A stretch of 60,759 nt of DNA. It comes from an uncultured Bacilli bacterium (GTDB lineage Bacteria; Bacillota_I; Bacilli_A; RF39; UBA660). Position 1 is the first letter of the stretch. Every line of letters begins with the position of its first letter. A program made the position numbers and the translations under genes. The stretch is from NCBI GenBank assembly GCA_944371325.1, contig CALVXO010000007.1, forward strand, positions 1 through 60,759, in the 5' to 3' direction. This document shows positions 45,090-52,714 of this stretch, piece by piece. The notes under the pieces were generated by a model that worked only from the letters and a program-made list of their open reading frames with translations, ran no database searches and was not told where the DNA came from.

Positions 45090-45957
45090 AATATCTAATT
45101 TTATTAAAACAAAAAGAAAAGAATTAGGTCTTACGCAAGAAGAATTAGCACAAAAATTATTTGTTACTGAAAAAGCTGTTTCAAGATGGGAAACCGGTCG
45201 TGGTACACCTGATATATCTTTATTAATTCCTTTATCAAAAATATTAAAAGTTAATGTAAATGAATTATTAAATGGTGAAAATAATATTGATAAAATTATT
45301 AAATATAATGAAATAAACAAAAAAAATAAATTTAATTTTCAATTTAAATTAATTATATTATTTTATATATTATCTATTTTAACATTTTTAATATATTTAA
45401 GATTCGAATATGATCCTAACGTTGAATTAAATTATTTTATAAGATTATCGTTAATTATCATTGCTTCTATTTTTATAATTATCAGCAACTTAATATATAG
45501 TAATAATTATGTTGAAAAATTAAGTGATAAAAATAAAGTTAAAATCTTTTCTTTAACTATTATTTTCATATATTATATAATCTTATTGTTTAATATGGTA
45601 ATATTTGCAAGGTATAATACTATCAATAGTTTTAATTTAATACCATTTAAATCAATAATTATAATATTTAATAGTGGTAATATTTACTCTATTATAATAA
45701 ATATATTTGGTAATTTATTAATTTTTATGCCATTAGAATATTTTATTATCGAATTATTTAAAGTAAATAAATTTATATTAAATTTTAGTATTTCATTTAT
45801 AATTATTTTAATTATTGAAATAATGCAATATGTGTTTAAAGTTGGTGTATTAGATATTGATGATTTAATATTATGTACTTTAGGCATGATGTTATTTTAT
45901 ATAATTTATAACAAAACAAAGGAGAAATATTATGTTAAAAGAAATGAAAAAAAATAA
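45070..45957 (+). CDS. HTH (XRE) - VanZ-like membrane regulator fusion
   Basis: About 295 residues. N-terminal XRE helix-turn-helix (about 5-60: IKTKRKELGLTQEELAQKL, VSRWETGRGTPDISLL), then about seven membrane helices of VanZ type with FNLIPFKSI, IFGNLLIFMPLEYFI, IIEIMQYVFKVGVLDIDDL. VanZ proteins influence lipoglycopeptide tolerance; the fusion to a DNA-binding domain suggests a membrane-bound regulator. Start uncertain: GTG 45067, ATG 45070, TTG 45073 and GTG 45076 crowd after AGGTG. Confidence 0.8.
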   Translation: MLVDLNKISNFIKTKRKELGLTQEELAQKLFVTEKAVSRWETGRGTPDISLLIPLSKILKVNVNELLNGENNIDKIIKYNEINKKNKFNFQFKLIILFYILSILTFLIYLRFEYDPNVELNYFIRLSLIIIASIFIIISNLIYSNNYVEKLSDKNKVKIFSLTIIFIYYIILLFNMVIFARYNTINSFNLIPFKSIIIIFNSGNIYSIIINIFGNLLIFMPLEYFIIELFKVNKFILNFSISFIIILIIEIMQYVFKVGVLDIDDLILCTLGMMLFYIIYNKTKEKYYVKRNEKK

Positions 45958-46660
45958 CAAATTAGCGTTTAATTTTGTTATTATAGATTTTATAGTTGGT
46001 ACCCTACTTTTTTATGATGCATTATTTAGGCCTATTAATATTATCTTATTAACTTTATTATTAAGTTATTTACCTTTTATAATATTTTTTATAATTTCTT
46101 TATTAAGTTATCATTTTAAAAATAATTTAAAAGCAATAAAAATTATTAAAATAACTACCAAAATACTTTCCTATTTACAAGTATTTTATTATTTTATGGC
46201 TATATTCATGATTACAATTTTAATGGCTTTAAATCCTGTTACTAACCCAAAATATTATAAATTTTTTGTAAATTATGATGAATTAACTAAAATATTCCCT
46301 AAACAAATACCAGATAATACTTTAAATGTCCAATTTTATTATGCCCCTGGTGTTTTGCAAGGTGGCACTGATTATGTTTTATATTATATTGATAATAATA
46401 TAACTTTAGATAAATTTAACGAAAAATTTAAAAATAAATCAATTTGGATTGGTCACGAAAATGAATATACCGAAAAAAAAGGATTATTAACTAGTATATT
46501 TTCCCATACTCCTATCGAATATGAAAAAAAAGATGATTTTATTATATATTTAATAGAAGGAGAATGTGATAATTCGGAATATTGTAATCATGGAAATTAT
46601 CTATTAGTTGCAATAAATGAAAATACTAATGAAATTGTTTATAAATCTAGCTCTTGGTAA
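45932..46660 (+). CDS. Hypothetical membrane protein of the HTH-VanZ operon
   Basis: 242 residues: helices about 13-32, 36-58 and 80-105, then an external domain of about 130 residues (QFYYAPGVLQGGTDYVLYYID... and two Cys in EGECDNSEYCNHGNY). AAGGAGAAATATT precedes the ATG. It overlaps the HTH-VanZ gene by 26 bases. No family known. Confidence 0.65.
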   Translation: MLKEMKKNNKLAFNFVIIDFIVGTLLFYDALFRPINIILLTLLLSYLPFIIFFIISLLSYHFKNNLKAIKIIKITTKILSYLQVFYYFMAIFMITILMALNPVTNPKYYKFFVNYDELTKIFPKQIPDNTLNVQFYYAPGVLQGGTDYVLYYIDNNITLDKFNEKFKNKSIWIGHENEYTEKKGLLTSIFSHTPIEYEKKDDFIIYLIEGECDNSEYCNHGNYLLVAINENTNEIVYKSSSW

Positions 46661-46714
46661 ATAAATATAACTTAAATTTTAAAATATTTAATTAATAATT
46701 CCATTTATTTATGA

Positions 46715-46720
46715 TATAAT
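46715..46720 (+). promoter_or_regulatory. Extended -10 of the ClpX-like gene
   Basis: TGATATAAT at 46712-46720, 25 bases before ATG 46745. Confidence 0.6.
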
Positions 46721-46744
46721 AAATATCACATTTTGGAGGTAGTT

Positions 46745-48127
46745 ATGGCAAGTTTTAAAATAGGTTATTTATTTAAAAAGAAATATACATCATATAAAAA
46801 TGAAGAATATGAAATATTTGAACTTATAGATGTTGTAATAGGTATCACATTTACTAATACAAATAACGTTGATAGATGTAATATATTAACAGGGAAATAC
46901 GCTGGTATATATGCAAATTTAATAGATAAAAAAAGAAATGAAGACGAATATGTTTTTATAGATACAAGTTTAAATGATTCCATCAAACAAAATGATAATA
47001 ATGTTGATTTCAATTCTATTAGAAAAAAATTAATATCAATTACTTCAAAATATTATTTAAGAGATAGCAATGGAACAACTTTAAAAAGTTTGGTGAACAA
47101 TAATTTAATAGAACAATTAGACAATGAAAAGAAGAAAGAATCAGATTTTAATGAAGCAGAGTTTCAAAATATATCTGATATATCTAAAATGTATTCAGAA
47201 ATAAAAAAAACTATTATTTCACAAGACGAACAAATAATGCAAATATTAACTTCATTATTTAAAAATCAAAAAGTAGTAAATTCTAATTTAAGTATAGATT
47301 TAATTGCTAAATTAAAAGAAAATATTTTAATCTATGGTTCAACAGGTACTGGTAAAACAGAAATATTAAAAAGGATTTCTAGACTTTACAATATACCTAT
47401 AGTAATTGAAGATGCTACTTCTTTATCTGAAACCGGTTATGTAGGAAGAAAAATAGATGATATGTTAGAAAATTTATGCCTTGCAGCTAACGGTGATATT
47501 GATCTAGCCCAAAAAGGAATTTTAGTTTTAGATGAATTTGATAAGCTTGCAGAAAAAGCAAATAATCAATCACATGTTTCAAAAGAAGGAGTTCAAAGAT
47601 CTTTATTAAAACTGCTTGATGGTACTTTATTTTATTTTAATAATAAGCAATTTGATACGTCAAAATTAACAGTAGTTGCCTTAGGTGCTTTTACTGGAAT
47701 CACTAATGGTGATAACTATGCAAAGATCACAACTGATGATTTTATAAAATATGGAATTATGCGAGAATTAATTGGAAGATTTTCAAAGACAATTGCAATG
47801 AATCCTTTAACTAAAGAAGATATAATTAAAATATTAAAAAAATCTGATTTTAGTCCTTTAAATACATATAAACAATTATTTAAATTATTAAATGTTGATT
47901 TTGAATTTAATAATGAATTTATTGAATATATAGCAGAATTAGCGATTGCTAAACAAAGCAGTGCAAGAAGTTTAAAAACTGTATTTGATGATTGCATAAG
48001 TAGTGCTTTATTTAAAATATTTGCAGGTGAATATTCTCGTATATCGTTAGTAAAACCTAATGATGAAAATAATAATCCTTATATATTAACAAAAAAAAGT
48101 CTAGTTGGTGGCCTAAAAAATAATTGA
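46745..48127 (+). CDS. ClpX-like AAA+ ATPase with novel N-terminus, no ClpP loop
   Basis: 460 residues from ATG 46745 (GGAGGT just upstream). The first ~140 residues carry no zinc-binding ClpX domain and match nothing I know. The AAA+ core is clearly ClpX: Walker A YGSTGTGKT (198-205), pore loop ETGYVGRK (about 229-236), Walker B LVLDEFDK (260-267), SKEGVQRSLLKLLDGT and ELIGRF with the sensor Arg. Between GAF and DFIKYG only about 15 residues remain, against about 45 in ClpX, so the IGF loop that binds ClpP is gone. It probably remodels a specific protein without degradation. Convergent with the kinase-fold gene. Confidence 0.82.
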   Translation: MASFKIGYLFKKKYTSYKNEEYEIFELIDVVIGITFTNTNNVDRCNILTGKYAGIYANLIDKKRNEDEYVFIDTSLNDSIKQNDNNVDFNSIRKKLISITSKYYLRDSNGTTLKSLVNNNLIEQLDNEKKKESDFNEAEFQNISDISKMYSEIKKTIISQDEQIMQILTSLFKNQKVVNSNLSIDLIAKLKENILIYGSTGTGKTEILKRISRLYNIPIVIEDATSLSETGYVGRKIDDMLENLCLAANGDIDLAQKGILVLDEFDKLAEKANNQSHVSKEGVQRSLLKLLDGTLFYFNNKQFDTSKLTVVALGAFTGITNGDNYAKITTDDFIKYGIMRELIGRFSKTIAMNPLTKEDIIKILKKSDFSPLNTYKQLFKLLNVDFEFNNEFIEYIAELAIAKQSSARSLKTVFDDCISSALFKIFAGEYSRISLVKPNDENNNPYILTKKSLVGGLKNN

Positions 48128-48135
48128 TATTTTTA

Positions 48136-49233
48136 TTAATATGAAGATGTTGAGTTCATTATTTTATTTAAACATTTTTGTATTTTTTTTTGCTCTATAT
48201 TGTCGTCAAAATGTTCTTGATATCCTTGATAGCCAATACTTTTTAAATAATTAGAGTATTTAACAGTATCAACTATTCTTAAACTATCTAAATCTAATAA
48301 AACTAATTCTCCTTTTTGAAAACTTCGTTTGTTATTGTTATACATAATAGATGTTGCGAAAACATTTCCCGTATCAAATTCTATTGAATCATAATGAATA
48401 CGGTTATCACAAATTAAGATTCCTATATTTCCAGAATGCAAATCAGTAGTTTCAAGTCCAATATTACGCAGATTTTCTTGAAATTCATTTATAATAGATT
48501 CCATTTGAGAAAAATCTTTAATATCTTTGATATTTTGAAAAGTGTTAACTTTTTGTGTTACTTCAATATGGATAGGATAACCATCAAATTCAAAATCTCT
48601 ATTAATTATTGGCTGTAATAAAAATTCACAATAGGGAATAATTTTATTTCTTCGTGGTTTGCCTATTTTTATTATTTTATCCCCTATTTCATAAACAATT
48701 GAAGTCGTACCAGTATTAATAAATTTTAATTTTGAATCAAGTCCATTTCTTTTACAATACTGTTTTAATTCTTTAATTAAAAATTCAAAAAAATAGTTAA
48801 ATTCTTTTTTTTGTTTTTCTGATAAGAATAAATCATCATAGTTTATTTTTGTATTTTTTTCATTATATTTTCGAATAAAATCATCTCGCTTTTCAAAATC
48901 AAATTCTAAATTATTAAGCATCTTTTGTTTAATATTTTCAATTAAACCAGTTTTAACATAAAGTCCATCAAAAATTTCTTTATTTGCATAGGGATTATAA
49001 TAAATTTGTTTATTGCTTTCTTTAATATTTATTGATTCAATCATCGATTTAACTCCAAAAAAAGGAATATTTACTATTTCTTTATCATCCTCTAAAAGTA
49101 TGTATTCAAATCCTATTATATTTAGTAAAGTATATTCTTTTTTCGTTCTTTTACCATAACTTGAATAATAACTTACTATTATTTCTTCATTTATCCTCAT
49201 TTTTAATCTAGTATATATATCAATAAAATTCAT
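48136..49233 (-). CDS. Kinase-fold protein
   Basis: 365 residues. N-terminal ~150 residues unassigned (a beta-rich start, then charged helices). The C-terminal half has the kinase layout: FINTGTTSIVYEIGDKIIKIGK (Gly loop and ATP-site Lys), TDLHSGNIGI (catalytic loop with Asp and Asn) and LLDLDSLRI (DFG position). It is more kinase-like than the protein at 8978. GGTGATAAA precedes the ATG. Its end faces the ClpX-like gene 8 bases away. Pairing of an unfoldase-like and a kinase-like gene might be functional or chance. Confidence 0.65.
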   Translation of the reverse strand: MNFIDIYTRLKMRINEEIIVSYYSSYGKRTKKEYTLLNIIGFEYILLEDDKEIVNIPFFGVKSMIESINIKESNKQIYYNPYANKEIFDGLYVKTGLIENIKQKMLNNLEFDFEKRDDFIRKYNEKNTKINYDDLFLSEKQKKEFNYFFEFLIKELKQYCKRNGLDSKLKFINTGTTSIVYEIGDKIIKIGKPRRNKIIPYCEFLLQPIINRDFEFDGYPIHIEVTQKVNTFQNIKDIKDFSQMESIINEFQENLRNIGLETTDLHSGNIGILICDNRIHYDSIEFDTGNVFATSIMYNNNKRSFQKGELVLLDLDSLRIVDTVKYSNYLKSIGYQGYQEHFDDNIEQKKIQKCLNKIMNSTSSY

Positions 49234-49358
49234 TTTATCACCACAACTACAAATAAAATTTTTTTAAATAAAAAAACTTAAAGTATTATAATACATATTT
49301 TATTAATTGTAAAATTGTTTTAAATATTTATGTTTTAAAAAAATTTACTCAAAATAAA

Positions 49359-49388
49359 AACCTACGAACTTTTTACAGTTCGTAGGTT
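49359..49388. terminator. Hairpin in the gap 49234-49513
   Basis: AACCTACGAAC (49359-49369) and GTTCGTAGGTT (49378-49388), 11 perfect pairs. A second hairpin TTCAAAT...ATTTGAA follows near 49393-49421. The remaining gap is AT-rich without a gene. Confidence 0.6.
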
Positions 49389-49513
49389 GTATTCAAATGG
49401 AGCAATAACAAAGGTTATTTGAAACTCCTAAAATAAAAATTGAAAAACAACTAATTACTAAAATAATTATAGTTTCTTTTTAACAAAATTTATCAAAAAA
49501 TTTTAAAATAATA

Positions 49514-50434
49514 TTATCTTCTAAAATGTGTAGTATCAGTTTGTTCAAAACAAGGTTCTGGAACTAGTCTTGATATATCTCCATCAATTCTAACTAGTCT
49601 ATTTTTTCTTTGATAATCAGTTGAATAATATCTATCTATAATACCTTTTTGATAATTATTTATTTGAACACAATCGAACATGTCATCTCCAAAATTATAG
49701 AAAGCATGTGCAAGTCCAAAATCATTATTTTCAAAAATAGGTCTTGTTACAAAATATTGATCACGATATTCAATAACATCAACATCGTCAATTTCTTCAC
49801 GTCTAATGTTAAAATTTTTTCTAATCCATTCATATTCAATTTCACTCAATAATCTATACCAATCTGGACCATAAATATTATAATTTTGAGCTAAATCGTT
49901 AAAATTTTTTAATGGCAAGTATTTAATTGATTTTGGTACAGGTAATCCTAAGTATTCTGCCGCAGAAGATAAAATAAACTTTCTTCCATCCGTATCATAA
50001 AAAACCATTATCTTTTGTTTTCCTAAAGTTATATTCCTGTTTTGTTGCTGATTTTGTACTTGTCTGCTTTGTGAAACTATATTAGATATAGTTGTTAATG
50101 GAATTGACGAAACATAATACCCATTTCTATCTAATAAAATTTGAATTTCTGATTCACTAAGAACTCGTGAATTTATTGCATAACGATTTAATTCATCATA
50201 ATCTAATAATGGAACTTTTCTTAATACATTTCCTTGTTTTATTAACAATATTACAATTTCACAATTTCTCGTAATATCAAAACCGTTAACAATATAAAAA
50301 TGTTGATTTTCTTGTTCAAAAGTCGATATTTGATTAACTTCTATTTCATGATTTGTTCCATCAAGCAAATCGTTTCTAGAATAATCATTTCTTCTATCTA
50401 ATGGAAAAGATACAACTATATTTTTCTTTTTCAT
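49514..50434 (-). CDS. Hypothetical protein, 306 residues
   Basis: Start at ATG 50434, with GAGGTG upstream; the longer frame begins inside the promoter (TTGCAA-N17-TATACT). The product is soluble. A Gln/Asn-rich linker (about 125-140, QSRQVQNQQQNRN) divides an N-terminal half from a C-terminal half with KIMVFYDTDGRKFILSSAAEYLGL. The latter resembles phage or plasmid proteins of unknown role by composition only. No family assigned. Confidence 0.6.
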   Translation of the reverse strand: MKKKNIVVSFPLDRRNDYSRNDLLDGTNHEIEVNQISTFEQENQHFYIVNGFDITRNCEIVILLIKQGNVLRKVPLLDYDELNRYAINSRVLSESEIQILLDRNGYYVSSIPLTTISNIVSQSRQVQNQQQNRNITLGKQKIMVFYDTDGRKFILSSAAEYLGLPVPKSIKYLPLKNFNDLAQNYNIYGPDWYRLLSEIEYEWIRKNFNIRREEIDDVDVIEYRDQYFVTRPIFENNDFGLAHAFYNFGDDMFDCVQINNYQKGIIDRYYSTDYQRKNRLVRIDGDISRLVPEPCFEQTDTTHFRR

Positions 50435-50452
50435 ATAACACCTCACACGACT

Positions 50453-50481
50453 ACAGTATAGCATGAATTCTCTTATTTTGC
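50453..50481 (-). promoter_or_regulatory. Promoter of the 306-residue gene
   Basis: Minus strand TTGCAA, 17 bases, TATACT, directly upstream; the -10 box overlaps the start of the longest open frame. Confidence 0.6.
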
Positions 50482-51090
50482 AAATTATTATAGAAGTAAG
50501 GACCTTGATTACTTTCGATAAACTAAATATTTCTCCATAAAAAAATCCTTATAAAAAGGCATGTAAGATGTAATAAACAATATTTAAAGACATAAAGATA
50601 ATATTGAAGAAGGTAAAAACACCGAATCTTAGCATTTTGTGTTTTTGAATATTCCAGAAATATATCATTAGAATAAATAAACGCAAAAAAATGTTGTTTT
50701 ATTAATGACTAATCTATATGGTTCAATGTAGGTTAAGATTTGTTATATCTATTTTCCTAACACTATCATTAATAATAGTGTATTTTACTTTAAAAAAATC
50801 ACATATAAATTTAAACTTTTATTAACAATTATTCAACTAAAATTTCTTCTTTAATAATATTCATCATAATACCACCCTTTCTTTTAGAGTAGGATAGTTT
50901 CTTAAAACAAAAAACTAATCCATTTTTGAATTAGTTATTTATCAAAAGTTGAAAATTCAAGCACATTTCACTATGGATCATAACTTTACTTATATTCGAA
51001 AAATTATACCCCTAAGATTGATTAAATCAACTGATAAATAAATTATAACAAATATTATAATTATTTCAAGTGATAGTGTAGTCATTTTTT
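50482..51090. other. 610-bp gap, hairpins and gene debris
   Basis: Besides the possible small frame, this stretch holds three hairpins: 50616-50646 (T run on plus), ACACTAT/ATAGTGT at about 50759-50782, and AACTAATTC/GGATTAGTT-like at about 50912-50938. A 12-codon minus frame at 50835-50873 (AAAGGGTGG before ATG) could be a leader or a remnant. No complete gene seen. Confidence 0.4.
50549..50668 (-). CDS. Possible small membrane peptide or remnant
   Basis: A 39-codon frame (MIYFWNIQKHKMLRFGVF..., ending FL) with two hydrophobic stretches. It has no clear ribosome site and may be the end of a decayed membrane protein. The hairpin AAAAACAC/GTGTTTTT (50616-50646) lies inside it. Confidence 0.25.
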   Translation of the reverse strand: MIYFWNIQKHKMLRFGVFTFFNIIFMSLNIVYYILHAFL

Positions 51091-51102
51091 GTTAATTTTG
51101 GT

Positions 51103-51108
51103 ATAATT
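51103..51108 (+). promoter_or_regulatory. Extended -10 of the S51 peptidase gene
   Basis: TGGTATAAT at 51100-51108. Confidence 0.55.
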
Positions 51109-51131
51109 ATTATAGAGAAATGAGGTTAAAT

Positions 51132-51887
51132 ATGAAAAAATTATTTTTTACAAGTAATACTAAACACTACCATAAAATTGATGGTAAAAAAGTTCCTAAC
51201 AAAATAGATAATACTAATGGAATTGTTGATCAAATTAAAAATTTAATTGATGTTAATAACGCAATATTATACATTGCTTCTAATCCAGATGATGATGAAA
51301 AAGTAGATAACTATGCATCTTTAATTTTTAATGGATTAAAATTATCCGGCATATCTTTTTCTGAATATTTCATTTTGGATAATAGAACTAAAAATAAAGC
51401 TAGTGAATATATAAAAAAAGCAAATGTTATATTTTTAAGTGGCGGAGATACTTATATACAAAATGAATTTTTTAATCAAATACATTTAAAAGAATTATTA
51501 CAAAACTTTGAAGGTATTATTATAGGCCAAAGCGCAGGATCTATAAATATGGCTGAATTTGTTTATAATAGTCCTGAGGATGGAGAACTATCTGAACCAA
51601 TTTATTTTAAAGGGCTTGGACTAAGTAATATTAATATCGAGCCACATTTTGTTTTAGATACAACTGAGTTTGATGATTTGCAAATGTATCAAAGAAAACA
51701 TTTACTAGAAGAATCTAAAAAAAGACCAATTTACGCTTTGAGTGATGGCTCTCATATATTAGAAACAGATGAATCTATTATAGTTTGTGGTAAATCATTT
51801 TTAATTAAAAATGGCACTATTACACAAATATGTACTGATAAACAAACATTTAATATTGACATAAATAAGAAAGCTTTAGGAAAGTAA
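51132..51887 (+). CDS. Peptidase S51 / dipeptidase E-like
   Basis: 251 residues from ATG 51132 (GAGGT upstream; the ATG at 51120 overlaps this site). Family S51 fold: FLSGGDTYIQNEFF, the nucleophile elbow IIGQSAGSINMA with Ser, and NIEPHFVLDT with a His. Family members cleave Asp-X dipeptides or cyanophycin-type substrates. Cytoplasmic. Ends in a strong terminator (51900-51942). Lone gene. Confidence 0.88.
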   Translation: MKKLFFTSNTKHYHKIDGKKVPNKIDNTNGIVDQIKNLIDVNNAILYIASNPDDDEKVDNYASLIFNGLKLSGISFSEYFILDNRTKNKASEYIKKANVIFLSGGDTYIQNEFFNQIHLKELLQNFEGIIIGQSAGSINMAEFVYNSPEDGELSEPIYFKGLGLSNINIEPHFVLDTTEFDDLQMYQRKHLLEESKKRPIYALSDGSHILETDESIIVCGKSFLIKNGTITQICTDKQTFNIDINKKALGK

Positions 51888-51899
51888 TTTCAGTGTGTG

Positions 51900-51942
51900 A
51901 AAAAGACAATTAGATTATAAATACCTAAAATTGTCTTTTTTT
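51900..51942 (+). terminator. Terminator of the S51 gene
   Basis: AAAAGACAAT and ATTGTCTTTT with a T run on plus. Confidence 0.75.
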
Positions 51943-51944
51943 CT

Positions 51945-52236
51945 TCAATATTATTGCAAAAATTTTTCAGTTCCAGAAGTTCTTTAATAAAAGTTTGAAT
52001 AGAATTTATTTTAAAATTATCTTCTTTAGTTTTTACTCTTTGATATCTTTTCTTAAAATTTTCTCTTTTTTCATTATTTAATACTTTATGGTTATAAGTG
52101 TTTCTGCAAGAAATACTCCCATCAAGAACACTTAATTAATATTCTTCACAATTCTTAGATAACCCTCTATAATTTGGTATGGTCTATTATTAAATTTGCA
52201 AGACCAATTTATTTTGGATTTGAGTTCATCACTCAT
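51945..52236 (-). pseudogene. Frameshifted gene remnant
   Basis: Starts properly at ATG 52236 with AAGGAAATCAAT and an extended -10 (TGATATAAT near 52262), running 34 codons (MSDELKSKINWSCKFNNRPY...) to a TAA at 52132. In the next register a frame beginning SVLDGSISCRNTYNHKVL continues for about 60 codons in the same direction. This is the picture of a single gene broken by a frameshift, or of two fragments. Family not recognised. The DNA 52280-52440 carries two hairpins (AATCAATC/GATTGATT; CGTCACA/TGTGACG) and no gene. Confidence 0.4.
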
Positions 52237-52295
52237 ATTGATTTCCTTTTTTATTATTTTAATCATTATATCACACCAATCCTTTCTTTTAACAA

Positions 52296-52350
52296 AAAAA
52301 ATCAATCTTTTCAGATTGATTTAATCAATAACGTCACATTGGTGTGACGA
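52296..52350. other. Two hairpins in the gap before the PHP-ATPase cluster
   Basis: AATCAATC/GATTGATT near 52299-52321 and CGTCACA-TTGG-TGTGACG near 52332-52349. TCACACCAAT near 52271 is the inverted repeat of ATTGGTGTGA in the second hairpin. Confidence 0.45.
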
Positions 52351-52441
52351 TTTTACCTTATGGAGCAAGTGGTAAAGTTATCTACAACTTTTCACTTCTT
52401 GATAAGTAATATCAATTTCTATATCCATAGTACCATATTAT

Positions 52442-52714
52442 TTAATTCTTTTCATCATTTTTGTGTTTTTTATATAAATTTTTTAAATCTTCATCTTCAA
52501 TTACACTTTTTATAACATCATCTACTGTATTTTTGTATAAATTTAGTTCTGGAATACAATCAAAAGAATATGATGTATCTTCATTATTTATTGATTTTTC
52601 TAGAAATATTTTTGATAGTTCTTTTAAATTATCAAAATTTAGTATTTTTTCTTTATCATTGTAATTTACATAAATATTTTCATCATTTTCTTTTTTATAT
52701 ATTTCTATTTTCAT
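52442..52714 (-). CDS. Small partner protein of the PHP-ATPase
   Basis: 90 residues from ATG 52714 (GGAGGT 10 bases upstream). Acidic and soluble, with a short N-terminal beta hairpin (MKIEIYKKENDENIYVNY) and helices. No family recognised. It overlaps the PHP-ATPase gene by 20 bases, so it is translationally coupled and probably acts with it, either as a subunit or an inhibitor. Confidence 0.7.
   Translation of the reverse strand: MKIEIYKKENDENIYVNYNDKEKILNFDNLKELSKIFLEKSINNEDTSYSFDCIPELNLYKNTVDDVIKSVIEDEDLKNLYKKHKNDEKN

Noticed and set aside
46733..46744. Upstream TTG start of the ClpX-like gene
   Set aside because: The TTG lies within the ribosome site GGAGGT that serves ATG 46745.
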